64,000 bases of DNA from an uncultured Prochlorococcus sp. (lineage in GTDB: Bacteria; Cyanobacteriota; Cyanobacteriia; PCC-6307; Cyanobiaceae), in the NCBI GenBank assembly GCA_902629395.1, contig CACOQT010000001.1, forward strand, positions 1-64,000, in the 5' to 3' direction. This document shows positions 34,745 to 44,733 of the stretch, one piece after another. The translations under genes were made by a program, and so were the position numbers. Below the pieces are notes generated by a model. The model was given only the letters and a program-made list of their open reading frames with translations, did no database searches and was not told the origin of the DNA. Numbering within the stretch: position 1 is the first letter of the stretch; every line of letters starts with the position of its first letter.

Positions 34745-35453
34745 GATTTAATTCTAGCCACTGTTTGACTTTTGTGATACTTGTAATTTTTTTGATGAGA
34801 TGACCTTCGTCTTGAAGGTTGATTATTTCGGGTACGTCCTCTATGTGATTAATTAAATCTTCAGCTAGCTTCTCTTTCGTTTGTTTAGCTAAAATATAGT
34901 CTTGCTCACTGTTAACAATAAGAACTTTAGTGGAACTCTTTATGCCAATTGGGAGAGAATGAGTATTCATAAGAAGTTTTAAATCATTTTTAAGTCTCAA
35001 CCTTCCTGAATCTGATATGTGAAGGAGATTTGATTCGGATGACTCAACATCTATATGATTAGGTTTATGGGCTTTTATATGAAATTTTTTTAACATCTCT
35101 CTTTCATTAGGTGTATCAATTGCATTTATCATCCTGTCAAGGGCCAGCTTCACAGAACGATTCTCTTTGCTAATTGGAATAAAGCGACTAAAACTATTTA
35201 TTAACACTAGATGAGTAGCTGCATCTAAAATATTTTTATCTATCAGATATGATCCAAGAGAGTGGCATATGGCAACTCTTTTAAGACCGGATTTATTTGA
35301 GTTATGATTCCATTTGGGTGTATGAGGACGTATTTCTTTATATCCGCGCTCAAAAGTTTGCCATTCCCAATCACAATTTTTAAATATTTGTTCCCAATTT
35401 GACCATTGGTAACTATCACCAGCCCAGCCATGAATGGCAATTATTTCTCTCAT
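34725..35453 (-). CDS. bioK: Pimeloyl-ACP methyl ester esterase, BioK type
   Basis: The 242-residue alpha/beta hydrolase is expected to cleave pimeloyl-ACP methyl ester, the step done by BioH in E. coli. The oxyanion segment HGWAGDS lies at 8-14, the nucleophile elbow CHSLGS at 63-68 (Ser65), a likely acid in VNSEQD near 188 and His218 in DEGHLI. Picocyanobacteria are known to use BioK at this position between bioF and bioC, which matches. The first residue of the usual GxSxG elbow is Cys here. Confidence 0.85.
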   Translation of the reverse strand: MREIIAIHGWAGDSYQWSNWEQIFKNCDWEWQTFERGYKEIRPHTPKWNHNSNKSGLKRVAICHSLGSYLIDKNILDAATHLVLINSFSRFIPISKENRSVKLALDRMINAIDTPNEREMLKKFHIKAHKPNHIDVESSESNLLHISDSGRLRLKNDLKLLMNTHSLPIGIKSSTKVLIVNSEQDYILAKQTKEKLAEDLINHIEDVPEIINLQDEGHLIKKITSITKVKQWLELNHAKNMV

Positions 35454-36592
35454 TTATCTTTAAGAACTTTGATTAGTCTTTCTAAAGCCTCAGCAGGAGT
35501 ATTTCGCCTGATTACCATTCTGAGTCTAGATTTTCCTTCAGGAACAGTTGGTGGACGGATCGCAACAGTTAGGAGACGTTGAGCCTCAAGTTTCTTTTGA
35601 TAATCCATGGCTAATTCGTCTGAGCCCAGTATTATAGAGATGATAGGGCCTTCGCCGACAGGTCTTTCCCACCCAATTTGAGATAACATATTTCTTATGG
35701 CTATTGATTTATCTATAAGTTTGCGGCCCCAATCAGGATTGCTTTTAATTAGATTTAATGCCGCTAATGCACTTGCACAAAGTGGAGGAGCTAACGCGGT
35801 TGTGTAGCGAAATGCTCCAGAGTCTTGTATTAAATTTTCTCCTGTAATCTTATCTGTTGCTAGAAATGCTCCACCACTTCCAAATGCTTTGCCGAGGGTA
35901 CCACTGATAATTGATATTGGTTCTTTCATTCCAAAAGATTCTCCTCTACCTTCTGGACCCATAACGCCAAAAGCGTGAGCTTCGTCTATCAATAACTTTG
36001 AATCATATTTAATGCATAGCTTTGAAATTCCTTTTATGGGTGCTGTTGTACCTTCCATACTAAACAGGCTTTCAGTAATCACTAAAAGTTGTTTTTTAGG
36101 ATTGCTTTGTCGGAATTTTTTTAAAAGTCTCTCTAGCTCAGATAAACTGTTGTGCTTGAATCTAATGAGTTTTGCTCCACTCGCTTTGACTCCAACGAGC
36201 AAAGAATGATGTATCAGACGATCACAAATGACAAGAGTGTGGCGATCAGCCAGTGCTAAAACTGCAGCTAGATTAGCCTGAAACCCACTTGGGTATAGTA
36301 GTACAATCTCACGATCCAACCATTCAGCAATTTTCGTTTCAAGTTTTTGATGAATATTTCTACTACCAGTAATAAATCTTGATCCTCCAGAACCAACTCC
36401 ATCAGTTTCTAAGGTTTGTCTAGCTGCCTCAATTAATAATGGATGTCTTACTAGGTCTAGATAGTCATTACTTGCCAAGTCAATTAAAGTAATTTGATTT
36501 TGATTTTCATCTACACCGATCAATTCTGATGAGTTTTCCCCTGGAACCCAAGTCCTCAATTTACGAATTCTAGAGTTAGGGATTGCGGGCAT
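35450..36592 (-). CDS. bioF: 8-amino-7-oxononanoate synthase
   Basis: BioF condenses pimeloyl-ACP with alanine to KAPA. The 380-residue PLP enzyme shows GSGGSRFITGS, LLIDEAHAFGVMG (PLP Asp and His) and ISGTLGKAFGSGG with the Schiff-base Lys. It opens the five-gene biotin cluster and overlaps bioK by four bases. The 127-base gap to the divergent helicase gene should hold the cluster promoter; I see no BirA-type operator. Confidence 0.96.
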   Translation of the reverse strand: MPAIPNSRIRKLRTWVPGENSSELIGVDENQNQITLIDLASNDYLDLVRHPLLIEAARQTLETDGVGSGGSRFITGSRNIHQKLETKIAEWLDREIVLLYPSGFQANLAAVLALADRHTLVICDRLIHHSLLVGVKASGAKLIRFKHNSLSELERLLKKFRQSNPKKQLLVITESLFSMEGTTAPIKGISKLCIKYDSKLLIDEAHAFGVMGPEGRGESFGMKEPISIISGTLGKAFGSGGAFLATDKITGENLIQDSGAFRYTTALAPPLCASALAALNLIKSNPDWGRKLIDKSIAIRNMLSQIGWERPVGEGPIISIILGSDELAMDYQKKLEAQRLLTVAIRPPTVPEGKSRLRMVIRRNTPAEALERLIKVLKDK

Positions 36593-36719
36593 AATGTTAT
36601 TTTGTTTTCTTTAATTTAAGTTTGGATGTTGGCTTAACATTTTTCTTTAGTTTATAGATTTTATTGTGTATCCACATCAGAAATCATGTTGTCGTAAAAT
36701 AACCATCTAAGATTAAGCA

Positions 36720-39497
36720 ATGACTTCATCAGAAAGAGAAACGTATGAGAACGCAACCCGCAAAAACAATTTAAATCCAAAGGAACTCTTTCCTTTTGCA
36801 TTGGATGAGTTTCAACTCAAGGCAATTAATTCACTCAATCAAGGGCATTCTGTAGTTGTAAGTGCTCCTACAGGATCAGGAAAAACCTTAATAGGCGAGT
36901 ATGCAATTTATAGGGCTATCTCTCATGGGCATAAGGTGTTTTATACAACCCCCTTAAAAGCTTTATCTAATCAAAAGCTTAGAGACTTTAGAGATCAATT
37001 TGGTTCAAGCAATGTGGGCCTTTTGACAGGTGATTTAAGCCTAAATAGAGAGGCTTCAATTCTTGTTATGACTACTGAGATTTTCAGAAATATGCTTTAT
37101 GCAGCAGCGGATAGAAATGATGATCCTCTACTTGATATAGAAACCGTTGTTCTTGATGAATGTCATTACATGAATGATGCTCATAGAGGGACAGTATGGG
37201 AGGAATCAATTATTCATTGTCCTAAATCCGTTCAGTTTGTTGCTCTATCGGCAACCGTTGCCAATGCAGGGCAATTAACTGACTGGATCGAGCAAGTTCA
37301 CGGACCTACAGATTTGATATCAAGTGATTTAAGACCAGTTCCCCTGGAATTCAATTTTTGCAGTGCTAAAGGACTTCATCCATTACTCAATGAGAAAGCA
37401 ACTGGATTACATCCAAACTGTAAGATTTGGCGTCCAACAAAATCACATAAGAAGAGAGGACGCTTATCCAAGCCTTCTCAACCTGAAGCTCCTCCATTGG
37501 CCTTTGTGATATCGAAGTTGGCAGAAAGAAAAATGTTACCCGCTATTTACTTCATATTTAGTCGTCGTGGTTGCGACAAGGCTGTGAAAACAATAGCTGG
37601 TATTTCTTTAGTAAACCAAGAAGAAAGAAAATCAATTCATGATCGATTTACTAAATATACAAGTTTAAATTCAGAGGGTTTGAGAGATGAGATACACATA
37701 AAAGCTTTATTTAATGGGATTGCATCTCATCATGCAGGAGTGCTTCCTGCATGGAAGGAGTTTATTGAGGAATTATTTCAAGAGGGATTGATAAAGGTTG
37801 TTTTCGCAACTGAAACCCTTGCTGCTGGAATCAATATGCCAGCTAGGAGTACTATTATATCTACTTTGTCGAAGAGATCAGATAATGGACATCGTCAATT
37901 AATGGGTAGTGAATTCTTACAAATGGCTGGTAGAGCTGGTAGAAGAGGTCTTGACTCTAAAGGCTATGTAGTCACTGTCCAAACCCGATTCGAAGGGGTT
38001 CGAGAAGCTGGTCAATTGGCTACCAGCCCAGCCGATCCATTAGTGAGTCAATTTACACCAAGCTATGGCATGGTATTAAATCTTTTACAGCGTTACGATC
38101 TAGAGAAATCAAAAGAGTTGATAGAAAGAAGTTTTAGTAATTACCTGGCTAGCTTGGATCTGGCTGAAGAAGAAGAAGAATTATCCAGATTAAAAGAGGA
38201 GTTTAAAGAGTACAAGATTTTTTCAGAAGACATACCTTGGTCAGATTTTGAAAGATATGAGAAAATTAAAAGCCATCTAAAGGAGGAAAGAAGGCTTTTA
38301 AAAATTCTCCAAAAACAATCAGCAGAATCCTTATCTAATGAATTGATTTCAGCATTGGAATTTGCAAATATTGGAACCATCATAAGTTTGAAGACACCAC
38401 GGTTGAAGGGAAAAGTTACACCTGCAGTCATTGTTGAAAAAATACAAAAAAGAGATAGACAATCTCAATTATTATGCTTAACTGATGAAAATATTTGGAT
38501 ACTTATTGCCTGTAAGGAAGTTGTTAGTCTCTATGCTGAATTGACTTGTCTAGACGTATCACACCTTATAACTCCTAAAATAAGTAGATCAGGTGAGACA
38601 TATCATGGTAATTTACTTAGTAATGAAACGGCTTCAATAATTTCAAAATTAGCTCAGAAAAATGATATGAGAACAGCCCAATATGATCTTGCTAGTGAAG
38701 TTTTATCTCAAGCTAAATTAGTCAAATCTTTGGATGATGAATTATTGATGCAGCCAGCTCATCGGTGGGGAGATAAGAAAAAATTAAAGAAATACAGACG
38801 AAGAATGGATGAGCTAGGTGTAGAAATACATGAACGTGAGGAGATGCTTTACGATAGATCTAATCGTCACTGGGAAACCTTTCAATCACTAATAAAAGTC
38901 TTAAACCACTTTGGATGCTTGGAAGATTTAACTCCAACTGAAATCGGAAGAAGTATTGGATCTTTAAGAGGTGAGAATGAGTTGTGGTTAGGATTGGTTT
39001 TGCTGAGTGGACATCTTGATGAACTTACACCAGTAGAATTGGCTGGAGTAATTCAATCGATTGTTACAGAAGTTAATCGTCCTGATTTATGGTCTGGATT
39101 TATTCCAAGTGCAGTTGCAGATGAAGCGTTTAATGATTTATCAAATATTCGAAGAGAGTTGTTTAGAGTTCAAAATCGATTTGGTATAGAAGTCCAAATC
39201 TTGTGGAGTTCAGAATTAATGGGTTTAGTAGAGGCATGGGCGAGAGGAAGTTCTTGGACGGATTTAATTTCAAATACATCCCTTGATGAAGGGGATGTTG
39301 TGAGAATTCTGAGAAGAACAAATGATTTACTTTCACAGATTCCCTATTGCGAGGCTGTGAGTAGGCAACTTAGAAATAATGCCAAGGTGGCAATGAAACT
39401 AATGGATAGATTTCCGGTATGTGAAGCAGAAGACATTGATCAAGCAAAAGAAAAAAATCATGAAATTATTAATCCAGCAACTGAAAGGTATAATTGA
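36720..39497 (+). CDS. Ski2-like DEAD/DEAH-box RNA helicase
   Basis: The 925-residue helicase has motif I APTGSGKT (about 50-57), Ia TTPLKALSNQK, motif II DECHYM (about 146-151), motif III ALSATV and motif VI QMAGRAGRRGLDSKG (about 401-415). The C-terminal about 170 residues resemble a DSHCT domain. This layout matches the cyanobacterial/plastid Ski2/Mtr4-like helicases (plant ISE2 relatives), thought to act in RNA processing. It is alone, with convergent fumC 12 bases downstream. Confidence 0.9.
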   Translation: MTSSERETYENATRKNNLNPKELFPFALDEFQLKAINSLNQGHSVVVSAPTGSGKTLIGEYAIYRAISHGHKVFYTTPLKALSNQKLRDFRDQFGSSNVGLLTGDLSLNREASILVMTTEIFRNMLYAAADRNDDPLLDIETVVLDECHYMNDAHRGTVWEESIIHCPKSVQFVALSATVANAGQLTDWIEQVHGPTDLISSDLRPVPLEFNFCSAKGLHPLLNEKATGLHPNCKIWRPTKSHKKRGRLSKPSQPEAPPLAFVISKLAERKMLPAIYFIFSRRGCDKAVKTIAGISLVNQEERKSIHDRFTKYTSLNSEGLRDEIHIKALFNGIASHHAGVLPAWKEFIEELFQEGLIKVVFATETLAAGINMPARSTIISTLSKRSDNGHRQLMGSEFLQMAGRAGRRGLDSKGYVVTVQTRFEGVREAGQLATSPADPLVSQFTPSYGMVLNLLQRYDLEKSKELIERSFSNYLASLDLAEEEEELSRLKEEFKEYKIFSEDIPWSDFERYEKIKSHLKEERRLLKILQKQSAESLSNELISALEFANIGTIISLKTPRLKGKVTPAVIVEKIQKRDRQSQLLCLTDENIWILIACKEVVSLYAELTCLDVSHLITPKISRSGETYHGNLLSNETASIISKLAQKNDMRTAQYDLASEVLSQAKLVKSLDDELLMQPAHRWGDKKKLKKYRRRMDELGVEIHEREEMLYDRSNRHWETFQSLIKVLNHFGCLEDLTPTEIGRSIGSLRGENELWLGLVLLSGHLDELTPVELAGVIQSIVTEVNRPDLWSGFIPSAVADEAFNDLSNIRRELFRVQNRFGIEVQILWSSELMGLVEAWARGSSWTDLISNTSLDEGDVVRILRRTNDLLSQIPYCEAVSRQLRNNAKVAMKLMDRFPVCEAEDIDQAKEKNHEIINPATERYN

Positions 39498-39509
39498 GTG
39501 TTAATAATC

Positions 39510-40910
39510 TTATTTTTTATCATCGCCAATCATTGATTTTGGATTGGTGAGATTATCAAATTCTTCTTGATCAATGTAATTTAATTCATTGGATGCTTGT
39601 TTTAGACTTAGATTTTTTTCATGAGCTAATTGTGCAATTTTGCTAGCTTTCTCGTATCCGATTGATGGTGCTAGTGCGGTCACTAGCATCAAAGAATTGT
39701 CTAGATATTCTTTGATTTTATCTTTATTGGGTTGAATTCCATCAATCATATTTTCCCTACAACTTTTACATGCATCTTGAATAAGGTTAATACTTTTTAT
39801 TATGTTGTAGCCAATAAGGGGTTTATAGACATTCATTTGTAGATGTCCTCCACTCCCTGCGATTGATACTGAGGTATCCATGCCAATTATTTGAGTACAA
39901 ACCATTGCCATTGCTTCGCATTGAGTAGGGTTAACCTTTCCTGGCATTATTGAACTGCCAGGCTCATTGGCTGGTAGCCGTAGCTCTGAAAATCCAGCTC
40001 TAGGTCCACAAGAAAGAAGTCGAAGGTCATTTACAATTTTAAGAAAAGTTACGGCTAGTAATTTTAGTTGAGACATAATATTTACAAGACCATCATGACT
40101 AGCCATAATTGCAAACTTATTAGCTGCAGTCTTAAAAGGTAAATTGGTTTTTTTAGCAATATCAAGAGCAATTAAATTATCAAAATTCTTTGGAGTATTT
40201 AGGCCAGTCCCTATTGCAGTTCCTCCCAGAGGCAGTAGATAAAGTTCCTTTAAATTGATTTCAAGACGTGCCATTGCAGTTTCTAATTGAGTGGCCCAGG
40301 CAGAAACCTCTTGTCCAAGAGTTAGTGGTACAGCATCTTGAAGATGAGTACGTCCTATTTTTATAATATCGCTCCATTCTTTACTTTTTTGATGGAGTAT
40401 ATCAATGAGTTTTTTTAATTCAGGTATTAATGTATCTTTTAATGTGACTATAGTGGCTATTTGAATTGCCGCTGGGAAAACATCGTTTGTTGATTGAGAG
40501 CAATTGACATGGTCATTTGGATGTATGGGATGATGACTACCTAATGGATGATTTAAACGTTTTGAAACAATATTGCTAATCACCTCATTGACATTCATGT
40601 TGGTTTGGGTCCCACTTCCTGTTTGCCAGACTTTCACAGGGAATTGATCATCATGTTTTCCTTCAATAATTTCTAAACTTGCTTCGGTAATATATTTAGT
40701 GGTTTCCAAATTTATTAGACCTAGATGATTGTTTACTTGAGCAGCAGAGGCTTTTATTTGGGCGATTGCGTGAATAATCTCGATTGGTATGACATCATCT
40801 CCAATAGCAAAATTCAATATTGATCTTTGAGTCTGAGCTCCCCACAAAGCATCATTTGGAACTTCAACCGAACCTAAGCTATCTTTCTCAAGTCGTTTCA
40901 TGTTGGACAT
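39510..40910 (-). CDS. fumC: Fumarate hydratase class II
   Basis: FumC interconverts fumarate and malate. The 466-residue protein has the aspartase/fumarase signature GSSIMPGKVNPTQ, the catalytic loop region GRTHLQDAVPLTLGQE and GSGTQTNMNVNEV near residue 100. The second ATG, three codons in, is also a possible start. Together with purB, 126 bases upstream on the same strand, it processes fumarate released by purine synthesis. Confidence 0.96.
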   Translation of the reverse strand: MSNMKRLEKDSLGSVEVPNDALWGAQTQRSILNFAIGDDVIPIEIIHAIAQIKASAAQVNNHLGLINLETTKYITEASLEIIEGKHDDQFPVKVWQTGSGTQTNMNVNEVISNIVSKRLNHPLGSHHPIHPNDHVNCSQSTNDVFPAAIQIATIVTLKDTLIPELKKLIDILHQKSKEWSDIIKIGRTHLQDAVPLTLGQEVSAWATQLETAMARLEINLKELYLLPLGGTAIGTGLNTPKNFDNLIALDIAKKTNLPFKTAANKFAIMASHDGLVNIMSQLKLLAVTFLKIVNDLRLLSCGPRAGFSELRLPANEPGSSIMPGKVNPTQCEAMAMVCTQIIGMDTSVSIAGSGGHLQMNVYKPLIGYNIIKSINLIQDACKSCRENMIDGIQPNKDKIKEYLDNSLMLVTALAPSIGYEKASKIAQLAHEKNLSLKQASNELNYIDQEEFDNLTNPKSMIGDDKK

Positions 40911-41036
40911 TGATCTTGCGGTCAGAATTTTAAGTTTCAGGAAAATAGAAACTTATAACTATAGATTGTAGTTGAAGCTAGTTCTATTTACTTTTTAGAG
41001 TGTTCTCACTGAGATTAATTTTTTTGCTTTTTTGCC

Positions 41037-42332
41037 TTATATACCGAGTCTTTCCCAAATAACTCCCAAATTGGACTGATGTAATTCGGTTGAGAAACAT
41101 TCAGAAAGTTTTTCTTTTGAGAGACTATTCGTAACTTCTGGATCATTCTCAAGGTTTTTTTTGAAATCTCCTTCGTTTTGATTCCAGGCAGAGTGAGCAT
41201 TCTTTTGCACTAGTCGATAAGAATCTTCTCGACTCATTCCATTCTCAACTAAAGCTAAAAGAACTCTTTGACTAAAAACTACTCCTCCATAAATGTTTAA
41301 ATTTTTCAGCATATTATTCGGATAAATCCCAAGACCTTTAATTATTGCTGTCATTTCTGTGATCATAAAATGAAGAGTAATAGATGTATCTGGCAGCATT
41401 AATCTTTCATTGGAGCTATGGCTTATATCTCTTTCATGCCACAGAGCAACATTCTCAAGAGCTGCAACAACATAACTTCTTAAAACTCTTGAAAGACCAC
41501 TCACTCTCTCACTGCGTATGGGATTTCTCTTGTGAGGCATTGCAGAGCTTCCTTTTTGACCTTTAGCAAAGTTTTCCTCTACTTCAAGAACATCAGTTCT
41601 TTGAAGGTTTCTAATTTCTGTGGAGAAACGATCAAGTGAAGAGCCGATTAAAGCAAGAATCTGTACGTAATTAGCATGTCTATCTCTAGATATAACTTGA
41701 GTGCTAGCCGTATCACACTCAAGTCCTAAAATTTCGCAAGTTATTCTCTCTATTTCTGGATCAGTATTGGCATACGTACCCATTGCTCCGCTAATTTGCC
41801 CAACCGAAATGTCTTTCTCGAGACAACTTAACCTCTCTTTGTTCCTGAGCGTTTCCGCTAACCATCCCGCTAATTTGAATCCGAAAGTAATAGGCTCTCC
41901 ATGAATCGCATGAGAACGTCCAATCATTACCGTTTTCTTATGCTGTCGTGCAAGATCTCTAATAGCTTCTTCAAGTAATAAGAGTTCTTTTCTTAAAAGC
42001 TTTACTGATGACTTTAATTGAAGTGCGAGACCAGTATCAAGAACATCGCTACTCGTCATTCCAACATGTATGTAACGGCCAACATCTCCAACATATTCAT
42101 TTACATTCGTTAAAAAGGCAATCACGTCATGGCGAACTTCCTCTTCTATTTCAAGAATGCGTTCTGGTTTAAATGTTGCCTGTGACCGAATAGTTTCCAT
42201 TGCACTTTCAGGGATTTTCCCCAACTTGCAATTAGCCTCACATGCGGCAATTTCGACATCAAGCCATGATTGGTACTTGGCTTGATCAGACCAAATATTT
42301 CCCATTTCTGGGTTTGTGTAACGCTCAATCAA
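41037..42332 (-). CDS. purB: Adenylosuccinate lyase
   Basis: PurB splits SAICAR and adenylosuccinate, releasing fumarate, in purine synthesis. The 431 residues include MIGRSHAIHGEPITFG (catalytic His), the signature GSSAMPHKRNPIRSE and the N-terminal ERYTNPEMGNIWSD that is typical of the bacterial enzyme. fumC follows on the same strand. Confidence 0.96.
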   Translation of the reverse strand: MIERYTNPEMGNIWSDQAKYQSWLDVEIAACEANCKLGKIPESAMETIRSQATFKPERILEIEEEVRHDVIAFLTNVNEYVGDVGRYIHVGMTSSDVLDTGLALQLKSSVKLLRKELLLLEEAIRDLARQHKKTVMIGRSHAIHGEPITFGFKLAGWLAETLRNKERLSCLEKDISVGQISGAMGTYANTDPEIERITCEILGLECDTASTQVISRDRHANYVQILALIGSSLDRFSTEIRNLQRTDVLEVEENFAKGQKGSSAMPHKRNPIRSERVSGLSRVLRSYVVAALENVALWHERDISHSSNERLMLPDTSITLHFMITEMTAIIKGLGIYPNNMLKNLNIYGGVVFSQRVLLALVENGMSREDSYRLVQKNAHSAWNQNEGDFKKNLENDPEVTNSLSKEKLSECFSTELHQSNLGVIWERLGI

Positions 42333-42375
42333 AGTGCTACAAAATTAAAGGTAAGCTCAATTTAGGACGTAAAGG

Positions 42376-42678
42376 TCAAGCTGACTTGAGTCTATTGTGT
42401 TCAACCTCCCAATGAACATATCTTCCCCAAGCCTGCTGTCTAACCCTGCATCTTCCTCCTTTGCAATCTATTACTTGAAAGGGAGGCAAATCATTTGGTT
42501 GATTTGTAAATATTGCAAAACTTCCTGGAGGAAGAAGTTCTAGAACTTCTCCAGTCTGGTCTTTTGAGGTTAGATGAAAATGACCACTGCTAAATAGCTC
42601 ATTTTCATTGTTTGGATGGCTGAGCTTTTTAGACAAAACCCTTTGTCGATTGACTTGATTCTCTACTGAAAAAGACAA
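42376..42678 (-). CDS. Conserved cyanobacterial hypothetical protein, 100 residues
   Basis: This soluble protein of unknown function has a basic N-terminus (about 1-35) and a compact C-terminal half containing LLPPGSFAIFTNQPNDLPPF, CKGGRCRVRQQAWG and YVHWEVEHNRL. The Cys-Lys-Gly-Gly-Arg-Cys element and aromatic-rich end suggest a small beta domain. It is divergent from tlyA across 53 bases and precedes purB by 43 bases on the same strand. Confidence 0.7.
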   Translation of the reverse strand: MSFSVENQVNRQRVLSKKLSHPNNENELFSSGHFHLTSKDQTGEVLELLPPGSFAIFTNQPNDLPPFQVIDCKGGRCRVRQQAWGRYVHWEVEHNRLKSA

Positions 42679-42731
42679 AAAGCACGAGTTCTGCGGTTTT
42701 TGTTCCGTTTCCTGTTTGTTTTTGTAAATAA

Positions 42732-43903
<1,172 letters not shown>

Positions 43904-43906
43904 TTA

Positions 43907-44134
43907 TCAAATTTTGTCTAATTGAGTCAGAGAATTGATGAAATTTATATTTACACCAGCAATTAATGCATCTTCAGCAAGAATTTTGGCATCCTTGGAA
44001 GGAATCTTGACTAGACCTTGACTGATTGCCTCCCAGTGGTTGGATTCAAAATGAGTTTGTAGCCAGAGCATTCCATGAATACTCAGTGGTTCTAATTGAG
44101 TTCCATTTCGGTTGTCAGAAAGTCTGATGTCCAT
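43907..44134 (-). CDS. Hypothetical protein upstream of glnB, 75 residues
   Basis: This acidic-to-neutral, soluble 75-residue protein of unknown function has the central stretch SIHGMLWLQTHFESNHWEAI, then SKDAKILAEDALIAGVNINF. No known domain or membrane segment is visible. It precedes glnB by 39 bases on the same strand and is likely cotranscribed with it; a candidate NtcA-like site lies about 50 bases upstream. A role linked to PII is suggested only by position. Confidence 0.65.
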   Translation of the reverse strand: MDIRLSDNRNGTQLEPLSIHGMLWLQTHFESNHWEAISQGLVKIPSKDAKILAEDALIAGVNINFINSLTQLDKI

Positions 44135-44183
44135 AAAAAATCATCTTGCATACCTATTAAGGGGGGTAGCGAAGATTAGTTTT

Positions 44184-44197
44184 GTGGTCATTGCTAC
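44184..44197. promoter_or_regulatory. Candidate NtcA-like site upstream of orf75-glnB
   Basis: The sequence GTGGTCATTGCTAC has the form GTG-N8-TAC, extended outward as TTGTGG/CTACAA, a near-palindrome close to the NtcA consensus GTA-N8-TAC. It lies 50-63 bases before the 75-residue gene that leads into glnB. On the minus strand a TAATAG that could be a -10 box follows 24 bases after the site. One arm base deviates from consensus. Confidence 0.3.
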
Positions 44198-44307
44198 AAA
44201 TTAGGGTTTTAACATCATTTCGTTGCTTTTCGATCAGAAGAATTTATTTAAAGTACGAATTTTTAATCAATCTTTTAAGTAGTGTGAGTTTTAAATGCAT
44301 TTAAATT

Positions 44308-44733
44308 GTGACTAAAAGAGAGAAAGACTCCAAAAAAGAAACTTTGTACGGAGAGAGAGAAGTAGAGGCTGGGAATTTAATTTGTTTCCCAAATCCAGAA
44401 ATTAATAGAGATTATGAAATTTCCATAGATTTTCCTGAATTCACGTGTAAGTGCCCTTTCTCGGGTTATCCAGATTTCGCAACTATGAAAATCAAATATC
44501 AACCAAATACTAAAGTTATAGAATTAAAAGCAATTAAACTTTATTTAAATAGCTATCGAGAAAAGAAAATATCTCACGAAGAAGTTTCTAATAAAATTCT
44601 CGATGATTTTGTTAAAGTTTCTGATCCTAAGTGGATGCAATTAGAAGCCGATTTTAATCCTAGAGGAAATGTTCATACAATTATTAGAGTTTGTCATGGG
44701 AAAAGAAATAATCTAGATCTGATTCTTTATTAA
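44308..44733 (+). CDS. queF: NADPH-dependent 7-cyano-7-deazaguanine reductase
   Basis: QueF reduces preQ0 to preQ1 in queuosine synthesis. The 141-residue type I form starts at GTG 44308. The catalytic region EFTCKCPFSGYPDFA carries the nucleophilic Cys, and ELKAIKLYLNSYR is the QueF motif. LEADFNPRGN follows. The last 21 bases overlap the convergent ccs1 end. Confidence 0.95.
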   Translation: MTKREKDSKKETLYGEREVEAGNLICFPNPEINRDYEISIDFPEFTCKCPFSGYPDFATMKIKYQPNTKVIELKAIKLYLNSYREKKISHEEVSNKILDDFVKVSDPKWMQLEADFNPRGNVHTIIRVCHGKRNNLDLILY

